A DNA stretch of 64,000 nt from contig CAWFHN010000013.1 of the NCBI GenBank assembly GCA_963815665.1, positions 682,001 through 746,000 on the forward strand. The letters run 5' to 3'. Position numbers and translations under genes: made by a program. The notes beneath the pieces are model-generated. The model was not told the DNA's origin, ran no database searches, and worked only from the letters and a program-made list of their open reading frames with translations. Numbering within the stretch: position 1 is the first letter of the stretch; each line of letters begins with the position of its first letter. This document shows, in pieces, positions 19,039-27,621 of the stretch. This DNA is from DASUPK01 sp963815665. Lineage in GTDB: Bacteria; Actinomycetota; Thermoleophilia; Solirubrobacterales; 70-9.

Positions 19039-19058
19039 GTTTGGGAGGAGAGTGTGGT

Positions 19059-19086
19059 GGCGGGCGTCGGCAGGGCGACGCCCGCC
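19059..19086 (+). terminator. 11-bp stem terminator after dodecin
   Basis: GGCGGGCGTCG (19059-19069), loop GCAGGG, CGACGCCCGCC (19076-19086) is a perfect 11-bp stem 20 bases after the dodecin stop. There is no strong T-run after it, as often in high-GC actinobacteria. Confidence 0.65.
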
Positions 19087-19142
19087 GCCGCTTGATTCAT
19101 CCCGCCGCCCGGCCTACCCTGGGCCCCTCACGGACCAGGGGG

Positions 19143-20018
19143 TTGGCCATCTGCGGAAGGATCTGCAGCAAGGGATCAAACAGGCTGCTGGTGGGACTCG
19201 CGCTTGCGGCCGTCGCCGCGCTGGGCACCGCGGGTTCCGCGAGCGCTACCTCCCTCTCATACACGTTCGGCTCGGGCAACCAGGGCTGGACGCAGAAGCA
19301 GGACAACGCGAGCGCCAACTTCGACCCCGCGGGGTTCATGGCGACCGGGGGAAATCCCGGCGGCCATCTGAGCGCCGTCGACACCGGCGAGGAATCCGGC
19401 TGCCCCGACTCCAGCCCGTGCGAGCTCCTCACCTTCTTCAGCCCGTTCGTCCCCACGCTCGGAGCCAACTACGGAGGGACCGGCTCCTTCGACCTCCGCT
19501 CCAAGGACGTCGACCCGGAGTTCGGAGCGGATCTGCTGCTGCTGCCCACGGGCGACAGCTACCTGGACGGCTTCATACCGGAAAGCCTTGGGAAGTCCTA
19601 CCACCACCTCTCGATCCCGCTCAGGGAGACCGCCCGCCTCACCGGGAAGCTCAGCTGGGTGGTGTGCCCGTATGCGGGGGGAGCCTGCATCGCCCCGAGC
19701 CAGAAGCGGTTCCAGAGCTTGCTGGGCACGAGCGACGAGATCGCGCTGATCGTCGACGTCGGCCCGAACGGGACCGGCGAGACCTATGACCTCGACAACG
19801 TCACGCTGACCGAACCGGCGCCGCCGGCGTCTCCCGGTCCCGGTCCCGGTCCAAGTTCCAGTCCCAGTCCCAGTCCTAGTCCTCCCGCCAAGCACAAGAA
19901 GAAGAAGTGCAAGAAGAAGCACAAGAAGCACCACCGTGCCGCGGCGGCCAAGACCAAGAAGAAGTGCAAGAAGAAAAAGAAGCACCGGCGCGCCGCGGCC
20001 GAGCGCTTCAGAGGGTGA
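19143..20018 (+). CDS. Secreted laminin-B-like domain protein with Lys-rich tail
   Basis: About 291 residues. The TTG at 19143 starts a signal peptide (NRLLVGLALAAVAALGTAGS, then an ASA cleavage site). The mature part has FTFGSGNQGW-like and LTFFSPFVPTLGANYGGTGS segments followed by SFDLRS, resembling laminin-B (domain IV) modules of bacterial exported proteins: a beta-sandwich that binds surfaces or glycans. A Pro/Ser/Gly-rich linker (from about residue 230) leads to a very basic tail of Lys, His, Arg and Ala with two spaced Cys. The tail could bind acidic wall polymers; that is inference. Longer upstream frame rejected since the signal begins here. It overlaps the convergent OCD gene by 11 bases. 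Confidence 0.7.
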   Translation: MAICGRICSKGSNRLLVGLALAAVAALGTAGSASATSLSYTFGSGNQGWTQKQDNASANFDPAGFMATGGNPGGHLSAVDTGEESGCPDSSPCELLTFFSPFVPTLGANYGGTGSFDLRSKDVDPEFGADLLLLPTGDSYLDGFIPESLGKSYHHLSIPLRETARLTGKLSWVVCPYAGGACIAPSQKRFQSLLGTSDEIALIVDVGPNGTGETYDLDNVTLTEPAPPASPGPGPGPSSSPSPSPSPPAKHKKKKCKKKHKKHHRAAAAKTKKKCKKKKKHRRAAAERFRG

Positions 20019-20955
20019 CCACGGGAGCGTCGACCGAGCCCTCACGCCAGCGCTCGTAGACGGCCCTGCAGATCGCAAGGTCCTGAATCGCCAGCCCGGT
20101 CGAATCGAACAGGGTGATCTCATCCGAGTCGCGGCGACCCTCGGCCCTCCCGACCAGGACATCGCCGAGCTGGGTCACCCCCTCGCGCCGGATCACGCCG
20201 GCCTCGACCCCGTTCGCAAGCTCCCCACCGGCGCTCGCCTGCTCCCACTCGTCGCAGAAGGCGCAGCAGCGCCCGATCGCCTCGAGCTCGACCTCCCGTT
20301 TGCCGTGGGCGTCGGCCCCCAGCACGGCGATGTGCTGGCCCGGGTGGAGATCGCCCGCCAGGATCACCGGCTCGTGCCCCGGCGTGACGGTCACGACCAC
20401 GTCCTGAGCGGCGGCCTCGGCTCGCTCGCCCACCCGCCAGCCGAGCTCGCCGGCCAGGGCCTGGGCCGCCTCACCGCGGGGGTCCGCGCAGACGCCGGGG
20501 CCAAAGCCGGCCGCCGCCAGGCAACGCGCCGACCAGGTGCCGTTGACGCCGCAGCCGATGATCCCGACCGATTTGGCGCCCTCCGCGGCCAGCACCTGCG
20601 CGGAGACCGCGGCAGCCGCGCCGGTGCGCAGCGAGGTCACCGACGAGCACTCGATCACGGCCAGCTCCTCCCCGGTCTCGGCGTCCGAGAGGAGCACCTC
20701 GCCGCGAACCACCGGCAGTCCCCTGGCGCTGTTGCCGGGGAACGACGTCACCCACTTGAGCAGGGCCAGCCCGTCGCCCCGGGCGGGCATCGCCCGGAAG
20801 TCGCCGTACGGAGGGCTGTCGAGATAGACCTTGGCCGGCATCTCCCATTCGCCGCGGCCGTAGCGCTCGAACGCTTCGCGCGTGCGCTCGATCGCGGTGC
20901 CGGGGTCGATCGCGTCGAAGACGGCCTGTCCCGGGATGACCGGAATCTCGCTCAC
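20008..20955 (-). CDS. Ornithine cyclodeaminase/mu-crystallin family protein
   Basis: A 315-residue NAD(P)-binding protein. A first substrate domain (residues 1-115, with PAKVYLDSP and LKWVTSFPGN) leads to SSVTSLRTGAAAAVSAQVLA and the Rossmann motif VGIIGCGVNGTWSARCLA (GxGxxG near 131-136). GADAHGKREVE is the OCD/alanine-dehydrogenase-like signature near residue 235. Family members deaminate ornithine or reduce imines or ketimines; the exact substrate cannot be set. The start is GTG at 20955. It converges on the laminin-B-like gene and is divergent from a secreted protein gene 75 bases away. Confidence 0.88.
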   Translation of the reverse strand: MSEIPVIPGQAVFDAIDPGTAIERTREAFERYGRGEWEMPAKVYLDSPPYGDFRAMPARGDGLALLKWVTSFPGNSARGLPVVRGEVLLSDAETGEELAVIECSSVTSLRTGAAAAVSAQVLAAEGAKSVGIIGCGVNGTWSARCLAAAGFGPGVCADPRGEAAQALAGELGWRVGERAEAAAQDVVVTVTPGHEPVILAGDLHPGQHIAVLGADAHGKREVELEAIGRCCAFCDEWEQASAGGELANGVEAGVIRREGVTQLGDVLVGRAEGRRDSDEITLFDSTGLAIQDLAICRAVYERWREGSVDAPVVTL

Positions 20956-21018
20956 GCGGGGATTCTTGCGATCGGGGCCGGATCGCGGGCGGAGGACGTC
21001 GAGGCCGCTGCCGCCGAC

Positions 21019-21024
21019 TAGGAT
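21019..21024 (+). promoter_or_regulatory. -10 TAGGAT, leaderless start
   Basis: TAGGAT ends 6 bases before the ATG at 21031; no ribosome-binding site. Confidence 0.45.
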
Positions 21025-21030
21025 CGAGCG

Positions 21031-21876
21031 ATGCCAAGGAGGGCGGCCCTCGCAGCGGTTCTGGGGACCGCGGTTGCGCTGAGCGCGGCCGCGCCCGCCG
21101 GCGCGTCGGTGTTCATCGGCAGCAACCTGATCTCCACGCCCGACACCGCGGGTGTCTGCGCAAGCGCGACCTGCACTGCGACCAACCTGACCCTGCCGCA
21201 GTCGAAACAGGCCTATCAGGGCCTTCGGTCACCGGTGAACGGCACGGTGACCAGCTGGGACTACAGGTCCGCCGGGCCGGGGAATCCGATCAGCCTCAGG
21301 GTCCTGCACCCGAACGGCGGGCTCAGCTTCACCGCCACCGGCACAACGCCGCCGGTCCCCGTCCTCGGCGGCATCCGCGGCGAATTCGCCGCCGATCTGC
21401 CGATCCAGATCGGGGACTCGGTCGGTGTCAACGCAGCGGGCGCGCAGATCTTCGCCGGCGGAGTCGCCGGAGCCAGTCAGATCTCCTGGACGCTGCCGCC
21501 GCTGGGCGAGGGAGAAGCTCGCAACGGAACGACGAGCGCGGGCGTCGAGACCCTGATCCGGGTGATCGTCCAGCCGGCGAACACGGTCCGGTTCGCATCC
21601 ATCGTGCGCAACAGGAAGAAGGGGACCGCGAGGGTGCTCGTCACGGTGCCGAACGCCGGAACGCTGAGCTACTCGGGCCCGGGCGTCACAGCCACCGGCC
21701 CACCGTCAGTGGACGCGCCGGGAGAGGTCCGCCTGCTGGTGAAGGCCCGCGGCAAGAAACGCAGGCGGCTGAAAGCCAAGGGCGTCGCCCACGTCATACC
21801 CGAGGTCACCTTTCAGCCTGTGCTCGGCGACGTGAGGAAGACACCGATCAAGGTCAAGCTGGCCAGGAAGCGCTGA
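21031..21876 (+). CDS. Secreted hypothetical protein with basic C-terminal beta domain
   Basis: A 281-residue exported protein: signal peptide (MPRRAALAAVLGTAVALSAA, cleavage near GAS). A beta-rich domain with one Cys pair (VCASATC) follows, then a C-terminal module of about 85 residues starting KKGTARVLVTVPNAGTLSYS and ending LARKR. I recall the same type of module (an RVPGPGTL-like strand followed by a very basic stretch) at the ends of many exported proteins of Solirubrobacterales, so it may be a sorting or wall-binding element. Catalytic motifs are absent and function is unknown. The ATG is supported by the adjacent -10 element. Confidence 0.75.
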   Translation: MPRRAALAAVLGTAVALSAAAPAGASVFIGSNLISTPDTAGVCASATCTATNLTLPQSKQAYQGLRSPVNGTVTSWDYRSAGPGNPISLRVLHPNGGLSFTATGTTPPVPVLGGIRGEFAADLPIQIGDSVGVNAAGAQIFAGGVAGASQISWTLPPLGEGEARNGTTSAGVETLIRVIVQPANTVRFASIVRNRKKGTARVLVTVPNAGTLSYSGPGVTATGPPSVDAPGEVRLLVKARGKKRRRLKAKGVAHVIPEVTFQPVLGDVRKTPIKVKLARKR

Positions 21877-21939
21877 GCGATGAATTTGGCTTCGCGCTCG
21901 GGTCACTACTGGTGAACTCGACGACTGAGAGGAGCCAAC

Positions 21940-22326
21940 ATGCTCGATAGCAGCAAGGCCTACAGCGGCTTCGCCGTAGGCGACATCGAGAAGACGAAGC
22001 AGTTCTATGGCGAGATGCTCGGGATCGAGATCAAGGAGCTCGACGTCGGAGCCCCACTGCCGTTACTGGAGCTTCACGTCGGCGATCGAGCGATCCTGAT
22101 CTACGAGAAGGAAGACCTGTCGCCGGCGAATTACACGATCCTCAACTTCCCCGTCGAGGACGTGGAGGCCGCGGTCGACGAGCTGGCCGCCAACGGCGTG
22201 GAATTCGAGCGCTACGACGGCTTCGACCAGGACGAGAAGGGCATCGATCGAAGCGGGCCCGCGGGCGGGATCGCATGGTTCAAGGATCCGGCGGGCAACA
22301 TCCTCGCCGTGCACGGTCAGATGTAG
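21940..22326 (+). CDS. VOC family (glyoxalase-like) protein
   Basis: A 128-residue vicinal-oxygen-chelate protein with paired beta-alpha-beta modules: YSGFAVGDIEKTKQFYGEML at the start and ILNFPVEDVEAAVDELAANG in the second half, ending WFKDPAGNILAVHGQM. Family metal positions are only partly present (Glu in LELHV; His or Glu near the C-terminal NILAVH). It may be a resistance or detoxification protein, or an isomerase. GAGAGGAG lies 8-15 bases before the ATG as a ribosome site. It is a single gene ahead of the sulfur cluster. Confidence 0.86.
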   Translation: MLDSSKAYSGFAVGDIEKTKQFYGEMLGIEIKELDVGAPLPLLELHVGDRAILIYEKEDLSPANYTILNFPVEDVEAAVDELAANGVEFERYDGFDQDEKGIDRSGPAGGIAWFKDPAGNILAVHGQM

Positions 22327-22333
22327 CTCCTTA

Positions 22334-22354
22334 ATCACCTTAAACTCGATCAGG
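22334..22354 (+). promoter_or_regulatory. Candidate sulfur-regulon motif upstream of sir
   Basis: ATCACCTT, then A/T-rich bases, ending TCAGG: 15 of 21 positions agree with the element at 25137-25157 before sat. It precedes a -10-like TAGATT (22360-22365). A site for the Rrf2 regulator encoded at 27622 is one possibility. Confidence 0.3.
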
Positions 22355-22420
22355 TTTGCTAGATTGGGCGGCCGGTTAGGCGCACGGCAAGGCTACGTCG
22401 ACGAAAGGATCGCCGGTTCC

Positions 22421-24346
22421 ATGGAGCCCGTTTCCGCCCCTGAGAAGAAGCCGGCCAAGAAGCCGGCGGATCCCGCGGACCTGAAGCAGGACCCGGAGAA
22501 GAAGCAGCACGGCAAGGGCAAGCGCGGGTCGCTCGAGAACCCGGAGGTCTACGAGAACGTCCCCGGCCACGTGATCCCGATCCTTGAGCGCGAGTTCGAC
22601 GACTTCGACACCGAGGCCGCCCGCTTCCTGCGCGGTGAGCAGACCGAGGAGCAGTTCATCGGCTTCCGGCTCAAGCAGGGCGTCTACGGACAGCGCCAAC
22701 CCGACGTGCAGATGATCCGCGTGAAGCTTCCGTACGGCGGCGTCAGCCCCGAGCAGATGGAGGCCTTCGCGGACGCGATCGAGGAGCTCGCGCCGCTCAA
22801 CAAGGGCCACATCACGACGCGTCAGAACATCCAGATCCACCACATCCCCCTCGCCGACGCGGCCGAATTCATACGCCAGATCAGCCAGGCCGGCCTCTCC
22901 TCGCGCGAGGGTTGCGGCAACACGATCCGCAACGTCACCGGCGATCCCTGGGCCGGCGTCGCGGCCGACGAGCCGTTCGACATCACTCCCTACGCCGCGG
23001 CTTACACGCGCTACTTCGTCCGCCATCCGACCACGCAGCTGATGCCCCGCAAGATCAAGACCGCCTTCAGCGCGAGCGACGCCGACCGGGCGATCACCGA
23101 GATCCACGACGTCGGCTTCATCCCCAAGGTGAAGGAGGTCGACGGCAAGGAGGTCCGCGGCGTCGAGGTGAAGATCGGCGGCGGCACCTCGATCCAGCCG
23201 AGGATCGCGCCCACCCTCTACGACTTCGTCGAGCTCGACAACGGCGACTACCTGAAGGTCACCGAGGCCGCCCTGCGGATCTTCGACCGCCAGGAGTGGC
23301 TGCGCGAGAACCGCATGCGCGCCCGGATCAAGGTTCTGGTCGACAAGATCGGCATGGACGCCTTCCGTGAGCTGGTGGAAGAGGAGCTCGAGGGTGATTG
23401 GGTCTCAGAGCGCGACTTCTCGATCGAGCACCTGCTCTTCGTCAACGACGAGGAAGCCGACGCTCCGGCCGTTCCCGAGTCATACGGATCGCCACCACAA
23501 ACGGCGGCCACAAACACCGCCGCCGGATCGAAGAGCGAGTTCGACGCCTGGGTCGACTCCAACGTCGAGCCCCAGCGCCAGGATGGCTTCGTCACCGCCA
23601 CCGTCAAGGTCACCCGGGGTGACCTGACGCCAGAGCAGTTCCGCGGCCTCGCCCAGCTCATGCGCGAGTTCACCGGCGGTTACGCCCGCACCACGGTTCA
23701 GCAGAACCTCGTGCTGCGCTGGATCCGCGACGAGTCGCTCTACGACGTCTGGGTCCGCCTCAAGGACCTCGGCCTCGGCGACTCCGGCGCCTTCCAGATC
23801 GGCGACGTGGTCAGCTGCCCGGGAACGGACAGCTGCAAGCTCGGGATCACCGCCTCGATGGGCCTGAACGCGGAGCTCCAGAAGCGCATCGAGGCGATGG
23901 AGATCACCGATCCGCTCACCAGGCAGATCCACATCAAGATGAGCGGCTGCCCGAACGGCTGCTCCCAGCACCACATCGCGACGATCGGGTTCTACGGCGC
24001 CTCGATCAAGGTCGGCGAGCACACGATCCCGGCGTACATCCCGCACATCGCCGGCAACTTCGAGGGCGGCGAAACCGTCTTCGGCCACCGGCTCAAGGCG
24101 CGGCTCCCCGCCAAGCGCGTGCCGGAGGCGGTCGAGCGCTGGATCCGCCACTACGAGGAGAAGCGCAATGACGGCGAGAACTTCAACGCCTTCGTCGACC
24201 GCACCGGTTTCGACCAGTTCGAGGAGCTCATCTCCGACCTGAAGCTGCCGGTTGACTTCAACGCCGACAACCTCATGTTCTTCATCGACTGGAACCGCTC
24301 CGAGCCCTACAAGGTCGAGCGCGGTGAAGGCGAGTGCGCCGTCTAG
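22421..24346 (+). CDS. sir: Ferredoxin-type sulfite (or nitrite) reductase
   Basis: About 641 residues, a tandem-repeat siroheme/[4Fe-4S] reductase. Parachute and siroheme segments include LPYGGVSPEQMEAFADAIEE, HITTRQNIQIHHIPL and TRYFVRHPTTQLMPRKIK. The cluster cysteines are CPGTDSC near residues 466-472 and SGCPNGCSQHH near 510-514. A Lys/Pro-rich N-terminal extension of about 50 residues precedes the core. The six-electron reduction of sulfite to sulfide is favoured over nitrite because cysH, sat and cysC follow at once. The ATG at 22421 was chosen over an open frame further up. The stop overlaps the cysH start (TAGTG). Confidence 0.9.
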   Translation: MEPVSAPEKKPAKKPADPADLKQDPEKKQHGKGKRGSLENPEVYENVPGHVIPILEREFDDFDTEAARFLRGEQTEEQFIGFRLKQGVYGQRQPDVQMIRVKLPYGGVSPEQMEAFADAIEELAPLNKGHITTRQNIQIHHIPLADAAEFIRQISQAGLSSREGCGNTIRNVTGDPWAGVAADEPFDITPYAAAYTRYFVRHPTTQLMPRKIKTAFSASDADRAITEIHDVGFIPKVKEVDGKEVRGVEVKIGGGTSIQPRIAPTLYDFVELDNGDYLKVTEAALRIFDRQEWLRENRMRARIKVLVDKIGMDAFRELVEEELEGDWVSERDFSIEHLLFVNDEEADAPAVPESYGSPPQTAATNTAAGSKSEFDAWVDSNVEPQRQDGFVTATVKVTRGDLTPEQFRGLAQLMREFTGGYARTTVQQNLVLRWIRDESLYDVWVRLKDLGLGDSGAFQIGDVVSCPGTDSCKLGITASMGLNAELQKRIEAMEITDPLTRQIHIKMSGCPNGCSQHHIATIGFYGASIKVGEHTIPAYIPHIAGNFEGGETVFGHRLKARLPAKRVPEAVERWIRHYEEKRNDGENFNAFVDRTGFDQFEELISDLKLPVDFNADNLMFFIDWNRSEPYKVERGEGECAV

Positions 24347-25077
24347 TGGCCGCGCCCGCCACCGAACACGCCGGGGTCCCGGAGGCCGAGCTCGACGCTC
24401 TCCCCTTCGACCCCGAGGTCGTCGCGGCCGAGCTCGAGGACTCGAGCGCCGAGGAGGCGCTTCGCTGGGCCCTGGACACCTTCCACCCGGGGATGTACAT
24501 CGCCTGCTCGTTCCAGAAGACGAGCTCGGTCACCGTCCACATGGCGCACGCCATCAACCCCGATGCACGCTTCTTCTACCTCGACACCGACGTCCTCTTC
24601 CCCGAGACCTACGAGACCAAGGACAAGCTGGAGGAGCGGTACGGCATTAACTTCCACCGCTACAGCTCGATCACGCTGGAGCAGCAGAAGGGCCTCTACG
24701 GGGACGAGCTCTGGAGCCGCGACCCGGACTCCTGCTGCGGGATCCGCAAGGTCGAGCCGATGCGATCGGCGCTGTCCGCCGTCGACGTCTGGATCTCCGG
24801 CATCCGCCGCTCCGACTCCCAGACCAGGGCCGGCGCGCCGAAGTTTGGCTGGGACAAGCGCTTCGGGCTCTGGAAGCTGAACCCGCTGGCCGACTGGTCG
24901 GAGCGGGAGGTGTGGTCGTACATCTCCAAGCACGACATCCCCTACAACGCCCTGCACGATCAGGGCTATCCCTCGATCGGCTGCACCCATTGCACCCGGA
25001 AGCCAGGGGCCGGCGAGGATGCACGGGCCGGTCGCTGGGCGGGCATGGAGAAGACCGAATGCGGACTCCACGGTTGA
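24346..25077 (+). CDS. cysH: Adenylylsulfate (APS) reductase, Fe-S type
   Basis: About 243 residues. A PP-loop-like ATP-pyrophosphatase fold is seen in IACSFQKTSSVTVHMAH and FYLDTDVLFPETYETKD. RDPDSCCGIRKVEPM (Cys129-Cys130) and GCTHCTRKPG (Cys213, Cys216) are the two cysteine pairs that bind the [4Fe-4S] cluster of APS-type reductases, and the catalytic cysteine is in ECGLHG at the end. It reduces APS to sulfite with thioredoxin. PAPS reductases lack the cluster pairs, so APS is the substrate. The GTG at 24346 overlaps the sir stop; GTG 24334 is an alternative. sat follows after 85 bases. Confidence 0.93.
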   Translation: MAAPATEHAGVPEAELDALPFDPEVVAAELEDSSAEEALRWALDTFHPGMYIACSFQKTSSVTVHMAHAINPDARFFYLDTDVLFPETYETKDKLEERYGINFHRYSSITLEQQKGLYGDELWSRDPDSCCGIRKVEPMRSALSAVDVWISGIRRSDSQTRAGAPKFGWDKRFGLWKLNPLADWSEREVWSYISKHDIPYNALHDQGYPSIGCTHCTRKPGAGEDARAGRWAGMEKTECGLHG

Positions 25078-25136
25078 GGACCCTGCTGCCGTAGACGGCG
25101 GCCTTCGCTACCCTTCCCCGCTTCCTGACCGACCTG

Positions 25137-25157
25137 ATCACCTTTATCCACTCAAGG
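25137..25157 (+). promoter_or_regulatory. Candidate sulfur-regulon motif upstream of sat
   Basis: ATCACCTT, then TATCCAC, ending TCAAGG, matching the sir element at 15 of 21 positions. It ends 5 bases before the sat ATG and overlaps the likely ribosome site (AAGGA), so part of the match may be trivial. Confidence 0.3.
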
Positions 25158-25162
25158 ACGCC

Positions 25163-26248
25163 ATGACCCAGACCGCTCTCAAGCTGCAGCTCACCGATCG
25201 CCAGACCGCCGACTTCGAGATGATCGGCAACGGCGGCTTCGCCCCCCTCACCGGCCCCCAGGGCTCCGAGGATCACAAGAGCGTCGTGGAGAACATGACG
25301 CTGACCACGGGCGAGTACTGGCCCATCCCGATCACCCTCGCCACCGACCTCGACGTCTCCGAGGGCGACACGGTCGAGGTCTCGAGCGACGAGGGCAAGA
25401 CCCTCGGGCGCCTCAACGTCACCGAGATCTTTGAGCGCGACCTCGAGGCCGAGGCCGAGAACGTCTATCGCACGTCCGACAAGGAGCATCCGGGCGTGGC
25501 GGCCATCTTCGAGGAGGGCGCGCGCTGCATCGCCGGCACCTACGAGGTGGACGAGCTCCCGGACCACGAGGAGGCGTTCACCCAGCGCCAGCTCAGCCCG
25601 GCCGAGTCGAAAAAGGCCTTTGAGGAACGAGGCTGGAAGCGGATCGTCGCCTTCCAGACGCGCAACCCGATCCACCGCGCCCACGAGCACGTCACCAAGA
25701 CCGCCCTGGAGATCACCGACGGCCTCATGATCCACCCGCTGATCGGCAAGACGAAAGCGGGCGACATCTCCGCCGAGGTGCGGATGCGCTGCTACGAGGT
25801 CCTGATGGAGGACTACTACCCCTCCGACCGGGTGATCCTCAACGTCTTCCCTTCGAAGATGCACTACGCGGGGCCGCGCGAGGCGATCCTCCACGCGATC
25901 GCCCGCCGCAACTACGGCTGCACCCACTTCATCGTCGGCCGCGACCACGCGGGAGTCGGCGACTACTACGGCACCTACGACGCCCAGGCGATCTTCGACG
26001 ACCTGGACATCGACAAGCTCGGCATCCAGCCCCTGTTCTTCGAGCACACCTTCTGGTGCAACAAGTGCGAGGGAATGGCGTCGGGCAAGACCTGCCCGCA
26101 TAGCCAGGAGGACCACGTCTTCCTGAGCGGGACGAAGGTGCGGGAGATGCTCGGCAACGGCGAAAAGCCGCCGCAGGAGTTCAGCCGCCCCGAGGTGGCT
26201 CAGATCTTGATCGACGAATACGCAAAGGAGCAGCAGTCAAATGGCTGA
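25163..26248 (+). CDS. sat: ATP sulfurylase (sulfate adenylyltransferase), Sat type
   Basis: A 361-residue Sat-type enzyme making APS from sulfate and ATP. The nucleotide-binding motifs are QTRNPIHRAHEHV near residue 165 and GRDHAGVGDYYG near residue 253. CNKCEGMASGKTCPH near residue 299 is a zinc-knuckle-like cysteine set seen in several bacterial Sat proteins. FSRPEVAQIL closes the protein as usual. The enzyme feeds both cysH (APS reduction) and cysC (APS phosphorylation). ATG 25163 is right for the family; the open frame extends upstream into cysH. cysC overlaps its 3' end by 8 bases. Confidence 0.94.
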   Translation: MTQTALKLQLTDRQTADFEMIGNGGFAPLTGPQGSEDHKSVVENMTLTTGEYWPIPITLATDLDVSEGDTVEVSSDEGKTLGRLNVTEIFERDLEAEAENVYRTSDKEHPGVAAIFEEGARCIAGTYEVDELPDHEEAFTQRQLSPAESKKAFEERGWKRIVAFQTRNPIHRAHEHVTKTALEITDGLMIHPLIGKTKAGDISAEVRMRCYEVLMEDYYPSDRVILNVFPSKMHYAGPREAILHAIARRNYGCTHFIVGRDHAGVGDYYGTYDAQAIFDDLDIDKLGIQPLFFEHTFWCNKCEGMASGKTCPHSQEDHVFLSGTKVREMLGNGEKPPQEFSRPEVAQILIDEYAKEQQSNG

Positions 26249-26792
26249 TGAGAAGGGTTTCACCCTCTGGTTCACCGGGCTTTCGGGCGCGGGCAAGACG
26301 ACGATCTCCCAGATCGTCGAAAGGGAGCTGCGTGCGCGCGGCTCACGGGTCGAGCTGCTCGACGGCGACGTGGTCCGCGAGAACCTCTCCAAAGGCCTCG
26401 GGTTCTCCAAGGAGGACCGCGACACCAACATCCGCCGGATCGCCTTCGTGGCGGACCTGCTCTCCCGCAACGGCGTCCCGGTGATCACCGCCGCGATCTC
26501 GCCGTACCGCGAGATCCGCGACGAGGCACGCGAGACGATGGGCGACCGCTTCATCGAGGTCTTCGTCAAGGCCTCCGTCGAGGTCTGCGCCGAGCGCGAC
26601 GTGAAGGGTCTGTACGAGAAGGCGTTCAAGGGCGAGATCAAGGAGTTCACGGGCGTCTCGGATCCGTACGAGCCCCCCCTGAGCCCCGAGCTCACGCTCG
26701 ACACCGAGCACGACTCCGCCGAGGAGGACGCCGCGAAGATCCTCACCCTGCTCGAGGAGCGTCAGCTGATCCCCGCCGCGCAGCCCGCTTAG
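26241..26792 (+). CDS. cysC: Adenylylsulfate kinase
   Basis: A 183-residue APS kinase: Walker A GLSGAGKTT (residues 13-21), ELLDGDVVRENLSKGLGFSK, DRDTNIRRIAFVADLL and SPYREIRDEAR are diagnostic. It makes PAPS. Since the reductase here is of the APS type, PAPS is not needed for reduction and presumably serves sulfotransferases. Its ATG lies 8 bases inside sat, so the two are coupled. The last 4 bases overlap the convergent PHP-domain gene. Confidence 0.94.
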   Translation: MADEKGFTLWFTGLSGAGKTTISQIVERELRARGSRVELLDGDVVRENLSKGLGFSKEDRDTNIRRIAFVADLLSRNGVPVITAAISPYREIRDEARETMGDRFIEVFVKASVEVCAERDVKGLYEKAFKGEIKEFTGVSDPYEPPLSPELTLDTEHDSAEEDAAKILTLLEERQLIPAAQPA

Positions 26793-27607
26793 GCGGAGCT
26801 GCGTCGGGGAGGGAGCTCGGGTTCCCCGAGCCCGTAAGTCGGATAGGCCAAGAAGGAGTCGAACATCTTGTGGGAGGGACCGTGAAAGTCGGAGGAGGCG
26901 GTCGCCGCAAGTCTCCGATCCCTGCAGACCTCCAGCAGGAACTTCGTCTGCGCTCGGTCGTGCGCGGGGTAGAAGCACTCGACCCCGTCGATGTCGAGGT
27001 CGTCGATCAGGGCGGCCACCTCGTTGGGGTCGTCCATGTCCCAGAAGGGGTGCGCCAGCACGGCGGAGCCTCCCGCCCCATGGATGATCTCGATTGCCTC
27101 GGCCGCGTCCGGCCAGCGACGCGAGACGAAGGCCTTCGCGCCGGGGACGAGCCACTCCTCGAAGAAGGCGCTCATGCCATCCGGCTCGACACCGGCCGCC
27201 TTGGCGATGTGCGGGCGGCCCACGGAGGAGGCATCCCCTGCCTGGGCGATCGCGTCCTCGAAGCGGACCGGGACTCCCTGGGCGTTGAGGCGCTCGACGA
27301 TCTCCTCCGCTCGCGTGACCCGCTCGCGCTGCGCGCGCTCGCAGGCGGAAGCCATCGCGTTCGTTTCCACCCAGTAGCCGAGCATGTGCATGTCATCGAT
27401 GCTTCCGTGGACACAGGACATCTCGGCCGCGGGCACCAGCACGATGCCGGCGTCGCTGGCCGCCTCTCCGGCCTCCGCCACGCCGTCGACCGCGTCGTGG
27501 TCGGTGAGCGCCAGGATCGTGACGCCCGCCTCCACTGCGGCCGCCACCACCTCGGCGGGCGGCAGCTCTCCGTCGGAGAACGTCGAATGGCTCTGCAGGT
27601 CCATCAT
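26789..27607 (-). CDS. PHP-domain phosphoesterase (pAp/nucleoside bisphosphate phosphatase-like)
   Basis: A 272-residue PHP protein. Metal ligands are visible in LQSHSTFSDG (with His7), ALTDHDAVDG, PAAEMSC, GRPHIAK, VLAHPFW and SSDFHG. The order and the inserted domain of about 90 residues match the YciV/RNase AM and CARF-less 3',5'-nucleoside bisphosphate phosphatases, which turn pAp into AMP and phosphate and can trim RNA 5' ends. Placed tail-to-tail with cysC, a role in removing pAp left by PAPS-dependent sulfotransferases is attractive, but that is inference. It is divergent from the Rrf2 gene with 14 bases between starts. Confidence 0.82.
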   Translation of the reverse strand: MMDLQSHSTFSDGELPPAEVVAAAVEAGVTILALTDHDAVDGVAEAGEAASDAGIVLVPAAEMSCVHGSIDDMHMLGYWVETNAMASACERAQRERVTRAEEIVERLNAQGVPVRFEDAIAQAGDASSVGRPHIAKAAGVEPDGMSAFFEEWLVPGAKAFVSRRWPDAAEAIEIIHGAGGSAVLAHPFWDMDDPNEVAALIDDLDIDGVECFYPAHDRAQTKFLLEVCRDRRLAATASSDFHGPSHKMFDSFLAYPTYGLGEPELPPRRSSA

Positions 27608-27621
27608 CGGCGGGTGAGCAT

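Noticed and set aside
19880..20005. AAGAAG-rich repeat
   Set aside because: It is the codon pattern of the Lys-rich tail, not an independent repeat.
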